Below, piece by piece: positions 13,841 through 17,193 of a stretch of DNA of 17,193 bases. The notes beneath the pieces were generated by a model, which was given only the letters and a program-made list of their open reading frames with translations, made no database searches and was not told where the DNA came from. A program made the position numbers and the translations under genes. The DNA is from CAZSPL01 sp964608735 (GTDB taxonomy: Bacteria; JAJVIF01; JAPKYR01; CAZSPL01): the NCBI GenBank assembly GCA_964608735.1, contig CAZSPL010000063.1, positions 1 through 17,193 of the forward strand, written 5' to 3'. Every line of letters begins with the position of its first letter. Within the stretch, counting starts at the first letter, position 1.

Positions 13841-16800
13841 ATGCCGTTTCAAGTGCCAGGGAAAGAATCGATTCCCGATAAAGAACTGAAGATACTCGAA
13901 TTCTGGAAAGAAGACAGCTCTTTTCAGAAGTCTATCGACATCCGTGAAGGATGCGAGGAATTCATCTTCTACGAAGGCCCTCCGACCGCCAACGGACGAC
14001 CGCATCCCGGGCATATCCTCACGAGAATCGTGAAGGACCTCTTCCCGCGCTACAAGACCATGCGCGGCTATCTCGTGAAGCGCAAGGCCGGGTGGGATAC
14101 GCACGGGCTCCCGGTAGAGATCGAGGTCGAGAAGGAACTCGGGCTTAACTCGAAGGAAGATATCGAGGCGTACGGCGTCGCAAACTTCATCAAGAAATGC
14201 CGGGAATCGGTGTTCAAATATCTCGAAGAATGGGAAGAAATCACCCGCCGCATCGGTTTCTGGCTGGATCTCGACAACCCATACATCACCTATCAGCCCG
14301 AGTATATCCAGACCCTTTGGTGGATATTCAAGGAAATCCACAAGAAGGGGCTTTTGTATAAGGGCCACAAAGTGGTTCCATACTGCACGCGTTGCGGCAC
14401 GGCATTGTCATCGCACGAGGTGGCACAGAATTACCAGGATGTCCAGGACCCATCGGCATATGTCCTATTCAAGATAAAGGGCGAAGGCGAGCGCTATTTC
14501 CTCGCATGGACCACGACACCGTGGACGCTTCTGAGCAATGTCGCGCTGGCGGTGCATCGCGACCATGAATATGTTGAATATGACACAGGCGAAGGCACCA
14601 TGATTTTCCTCGGCCTGCTCGGGGAGAAAGCGCTTGGGGATGCATTCGATGAGTCCAAGATCATCAAACGGATGAAAGGCGCGGAGATTGTCGGGATGGA
14701 ATACGAGCCGCTCTATTGGCCTGCCGAGGAGGGCATGTCCGCCGATGTCAAGGCCGAATATAACAACGCGGATGCGAAATTCGTCATCATCCACGGGGAT
14801 TTTGTCAGTGTCGAGGACGGCACCGGCATCGTCCATATCGCCCCGGGTTACGGCGAGGACGACTATAACATGGGCGTTCAGTACGGGCTGCCGAAGATTC
14901 AGATGATAGGTACCGACGGCACATGCAAGCCGGGATTTCCATGGAGCGGCAAGCAGTTCAAGGAAGTCGACAAATGTGTCTTCGATGATTTGAAGCATCG
15001 CAAGCTGCTGTTCAAGCGCGAGACATACAGCCACTCATACCCGTTCTGCTGGCGATGCGAGTCGCCGCTCATCTATTTTGCAATAGGATCGTGGTTCATC
15101 CGTACCACCGCCATCAAGGACAGCCTTGTCAACAACAACAAGAACATAAACTGGAAGCCGGAGCATATCCGCGACGGGCGCTTCGGCAATTATCTGGAGA
15201 ACAACATCGACTGGGCCATCAGCCGCTCGCGGTTCTGGGGTACTCCCATGCCCATCTGGATATGCGAAACCTGCGGCGAGATTGATGTCATCGGCTCATT
15301 CAGCGAACTCCGGGAGAAAGCCGTCAACTTCCCCGAGGAATTCGAGCCGCATCGCCCGGAAGTCGACGAGATATTCATCACCTGCCCATCCTGCGGCGGG
15401 AAGGCGAAACGCATCCCCGAGGTCTGCGACTGCTGGTTCGATTCCGGGGCCATGCCGATTGCGCAATATCACTACCCGTTCGAGAACGCCGATACATTCG
15501 ACAAATGGTTCCCTTGCGATTTCATCTCCGAGGCCATCGACCAGACCCGTGGATGGTTCTACACATTGCACGCCATCGCTTGCCTCCTGTTCGATAATTT
15601 GTGCTACCGCAACTGCGTCGTTATCGGGCTGGTTCTCGGCCGCGACGGGCTGAAGATGTCAAAACGCACGAAGAATTACGACGACCCGTGGGATATCCTC
15701 AAGGACCAGGGCGCCGATGCCATGCGGTGGAGTTTCTTTTCGTCCACCGACCCGTGGGTGGAAGTGCGTTTTGTCGCCGACAGCATCAAGGAAGCCCAGA
15801 AACGCTTCCTGCTGACGCTTCGCAACGTCATCTCGTTCTTCGTCATCTACGCTAATATCGACAACTTCGACCCATCCGCCGGCCCGCCGATACCGGTCGC
15901 GCGTCGCTCGCGCCTCGACAGGTGGATAATCTCCCGCATGAATCACCTTATCGGCGAAGTGACATCCGGGCTCGACTCATACGATATCCTCACCGCCGCC
16001 AAGGCGATGGAGAAATTCGTCGACCATCTTTCAAACTGGTATGTCCGCCGGAGCCGTAACAGGTTCTGGAAGCCCGAGCGGGACGAGGAAAAGATGTCGG
16101 CATACTGGACGCTTTACGAAGTACTGACCACATTCTCCAAGATCCTCGCGCCGTTCTGCCCGTTCATCGCCGAGGAGATGTACCAGTCAATGGAGAAGCC
16201 GTTTTTGTCCAACGGTTCGTCGAGTGTTCATTTGTGCGATTTCCCGAAAGCCGACGAGTCGCTTCTCGATGAAGAGTTGGAATATGAAATGGGCCTTGCG
16301 ATGGATATCACGACGCTCGGACGTTCAGCGCGAGCCGAGGCGAAGATGAAAGTCCGGCAGCCTTTGAGCAAGCTGTTGCTGGTAATGAACGACCCATCCG
16401 ACCGGGAGAAGGTCGAGAGGTACCGCGAAGTCATACTCGAAGAGCTGAACATCAAGGAGATAGAATATGCCGAGCGCGCCGAAGACTTCGTGGAATTCGT
16501 TCTGCGGCCGGACTTCGCCAAACTCGGCCCGAAGTTCGGCAAGCTCATGCCGAAAGTCAAGGCGGCGATCGCATCGGCGAATGCGGTTTCGATGATCGCA
16601 TCGCTTGAGAGCGACGGCAAAGTGACCTATAACATCGACGGCGAGGAAATCGAGATCAACTGCGATGAGATTTTCGTCAGCATCACGCCGAAATCCGGCT
16701 ATGCCGCGGGCAATGACAAGAGGTTCGTGCTTATACTTACGACCGAGCTTACGGATGCTCTTATCCTTGAAGGGCTCGCACGCGAGTTCGTGCACCAGGT

Positions 16801-17041
16801 TCAGAACATGCGTCGCGATGCCGATTTGAATTACCAGGCGCGAATCGAGGTTCGATATGATACGGACGATGAGATGGGTAAGGCCGTGGAAGCATTTGGC
16901 GATTACATCATGCGCGAAACCCTTGCGGTGAAGCTCGAATCGTTTGAGGCGTCGGCGGTGAAGGGCGCATATGGATTCGACGGCGAAATCGCGAAACACA
17001 AGATGAAGCTCGCGTTTGATGATGTGGGTGTTCCTGAGTAG
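13841..17041 (+). CDS. ileS: Isoleucyl-tRNA synthetase, long type 2 (Thermus/eukaryote-like) form
   Basis: Charges tRNA(Ile) and hydrolyses mischarged valine. The 1066 residues fit type 2 IleRS (about 1040-1100) and exceed the type 1 form of E. coli (938). The N-terminal YEGPPTANGRPHPGH with HPGH at 55-58 is the HIGH motif, and KMSKR lies at 605-609. The CP1 editing domain shows WTTTPWT (223-229) and GTGIVHIAPGYGEDD (327-341). Cysteine pairs occur at CTRC, CWRC, CETC and CPSC, consistent with zinc sites in the insertions. The stretch VKRKAGWDTHGLPVEIEVEKELGL closely resembles the Thermus enzyme. Type 2 enzymes are often less sensitive to mupirocin, but resistance cannot be read from sequence. 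No T-box leader is present. The gene appears monocistronic within the window. Confidence 0.97.
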   Translation: MPFQVPGKESIPDKELKILEFWKEDSSFQKSIDIREGCEEFIFYEGPPTANGRPHPGHILTRIVKDLFPRYKTMRGYLVKRKAGWDTHGLPVEIEVEKELGLNSKEDIEAYGVANFIKKCRESVFKYLEEWEEITRRIGFWLDLDNPYITYQPEYIQTLWWIFKEIHKKGLLYKGHKVVPYCTRCGTALSSHEVAQNYQDVQDPSAYVLFKIKGEGERYFLAWTTTPWTLLSNVALAVHRDHEYVEYDTGEGTMIFLGLLGEKALGDAFDESKIIKRMKGAEIVGMEYEPLYWPAEEGMSADVKAEYNNADAKFVIIHGDFVSVEDGTGIVHIAPGYGEDDYNMGVQYGLPKIQMIGTDGTCKPGFPWSGKQFKEVDKCVFDDLKHRKLLFKRETYSHSYPFCWRCESPLIYFAIGSWFIRTTAIKDSLVNNNKNINWKPEHIRDGRFGNYLENNIDWAISRSRFWGTPMPIWICETCGEIDVIGSFSELREKAVNFPEEFEPHRPEVDEIFITCPSCGGKAKRIPEVCDCWFDSGAMPIAQYHYPFENADTFDKWFPCDFISEAIDQTRGWFYTLHAIACLLFDNLCYRNCVVIGLVLGRDGLKMSKRTKNYDDPWDILKDQGADAMRWSFFSSTDPWVEVRFVADSIKEAQKRFLLTLRNVISFFVIYANIDNFDPSAGPPIPVARRSRLDRWIISRMNHLIGEVTSGLDSYDILTAAKAMEKFVDHLSNWYVRRSRNRFWKPERDEEKMSAYWTLYEVLTTFSKILAPFCPFIAEEMYQSMEKPFLSNGSSSVHLCDFPKADESLLDEELEYEMGLAMDITTLGRSARAEAKMKVRQPLSKLLLVMNDPSDREKVERYREVILEELNIKEIEYAERAEDFVEFVLRPDFAKLGPKFGKLMPKVKAAIASANAVSMIASLESDGKVTYNIDGEEIEINCDEIFVSITPKSGYAAGNDKRFVLILTTELTDALILEGLAREFVHQVQNMRRDADLNYQARIEVRYDTDDEMGKAVEAFGDYIMRETLAVKLESFEASAVKGAYGFDGEIAKHKMKLAFDDVGVPE

Positions 17042-17061
17042 TGTATGTGGGGGTAGGACGA

Positions 17062-17119
17062 CACGGACAAGCTTCGTATGGTTTGTCAGTATGATGATAG
17101 TGGAAGACGCTTGTCCGTG
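17062..17119. repeat. Inverted repeat, first of two related hairpins downstream of ileS
   Basis: CACGGACAAGC (17062-17072) and GCTTGTCCGTG (17109-17119) are perfect 11-bp reverse complements around a 36-base loop. No T-tract follows. The arms are nearly identical to those of the second hairpin. Confidence 0.75.
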
Positions 17120-17151
17120 CCACCCGGAATCGGAGTTTTACAGGACGAAGA

Positions 17152-17183
17152 CACGGGCAAGCTCGAAGACTCGCGTGCCCGTG
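17152..17183. repeat. Inverted repeat, second related hairpin downstream of ileS
   Basis: CACGGGCAAGC (17152-17162) and GCGTGCCCGTG (17173-17183) pair over 11 positions with one mismatch and a 10-base loop. The left arm differs from the first hairpin by one base. The structure lies near the window edge, so more copies could follow. Confidence 0.7.
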
Positions 17184-17193
17184 GCACGATGCT

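Overview
The window holds a compact, housekeeping-rich piece of a bacterial chromosome. By eye it has moderately high GC, gaps of about 165 bp or less, frequent stop/start overlaps, and some TTG and GTG starts. I found no tRNA, rRNA, CRISPR array, insertion sequence or phage gene. The lineage cannot be fixed from sequence alone. A long, Thermus-like (type 2) isoleucyl-tRNA synthetase, GatCAB-dependent amidation, a Rex redox repressor and a clostridial-type 3-hydroxybutyryl-CoA dehydrogenase suggest a deep-branching, probably anaerobic or facultative bacterium, but this is inference.

Left part (1-12121, all minus strand, transcribed right to left): gatC, gatA, gatB (tRNA-dependent amidotransferase), rex, a long-chain polyprenyl diphosphate synthase, sppA, maf, a divergent aconitase/LeuC-family gene, hbd, mnmE and mnmG. 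mnmG runs off the left edge. Probable promoters precede gatC, rex, the polyprenyl synthase gene and sppA, so this is likely a series of overlapping transcription units. The gatA/gatB, maf/aconitase-like and mnmE/mnmG pairs overlap by 1 to 4 bases, as in translational coupling. A good Rex operator overlaps the rex promoter.

Right part (12251-17041, plus strand): a divergent promoter region separates gatC from a three-gene unit (SRPBCC/START-fold protein, queH, four-helix membrane protein) that ends at a clear rho-independent terminator. ileS follows with its own promoter, whose -35 box overlaps the terminator T-tract. After ileS lie two related hairpins that look like copies of a dispersed palindromic repeat.

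A theme is translation fidelity: IleRS, GatCAB, MnmE/MnmG (wobble uridine modification), QueH (wobble queuosine) and Maf (nucleotide pool sanitation) are packed together. No entirely new system was recognised. The best leads are the aconitase-like protein with altered active-site motifs and no visible small-subunit partner, the recurrent extended -10 promoters, an inverted repeat over the sppA promoter, the Rex operator, and the hairpin repeat pair.
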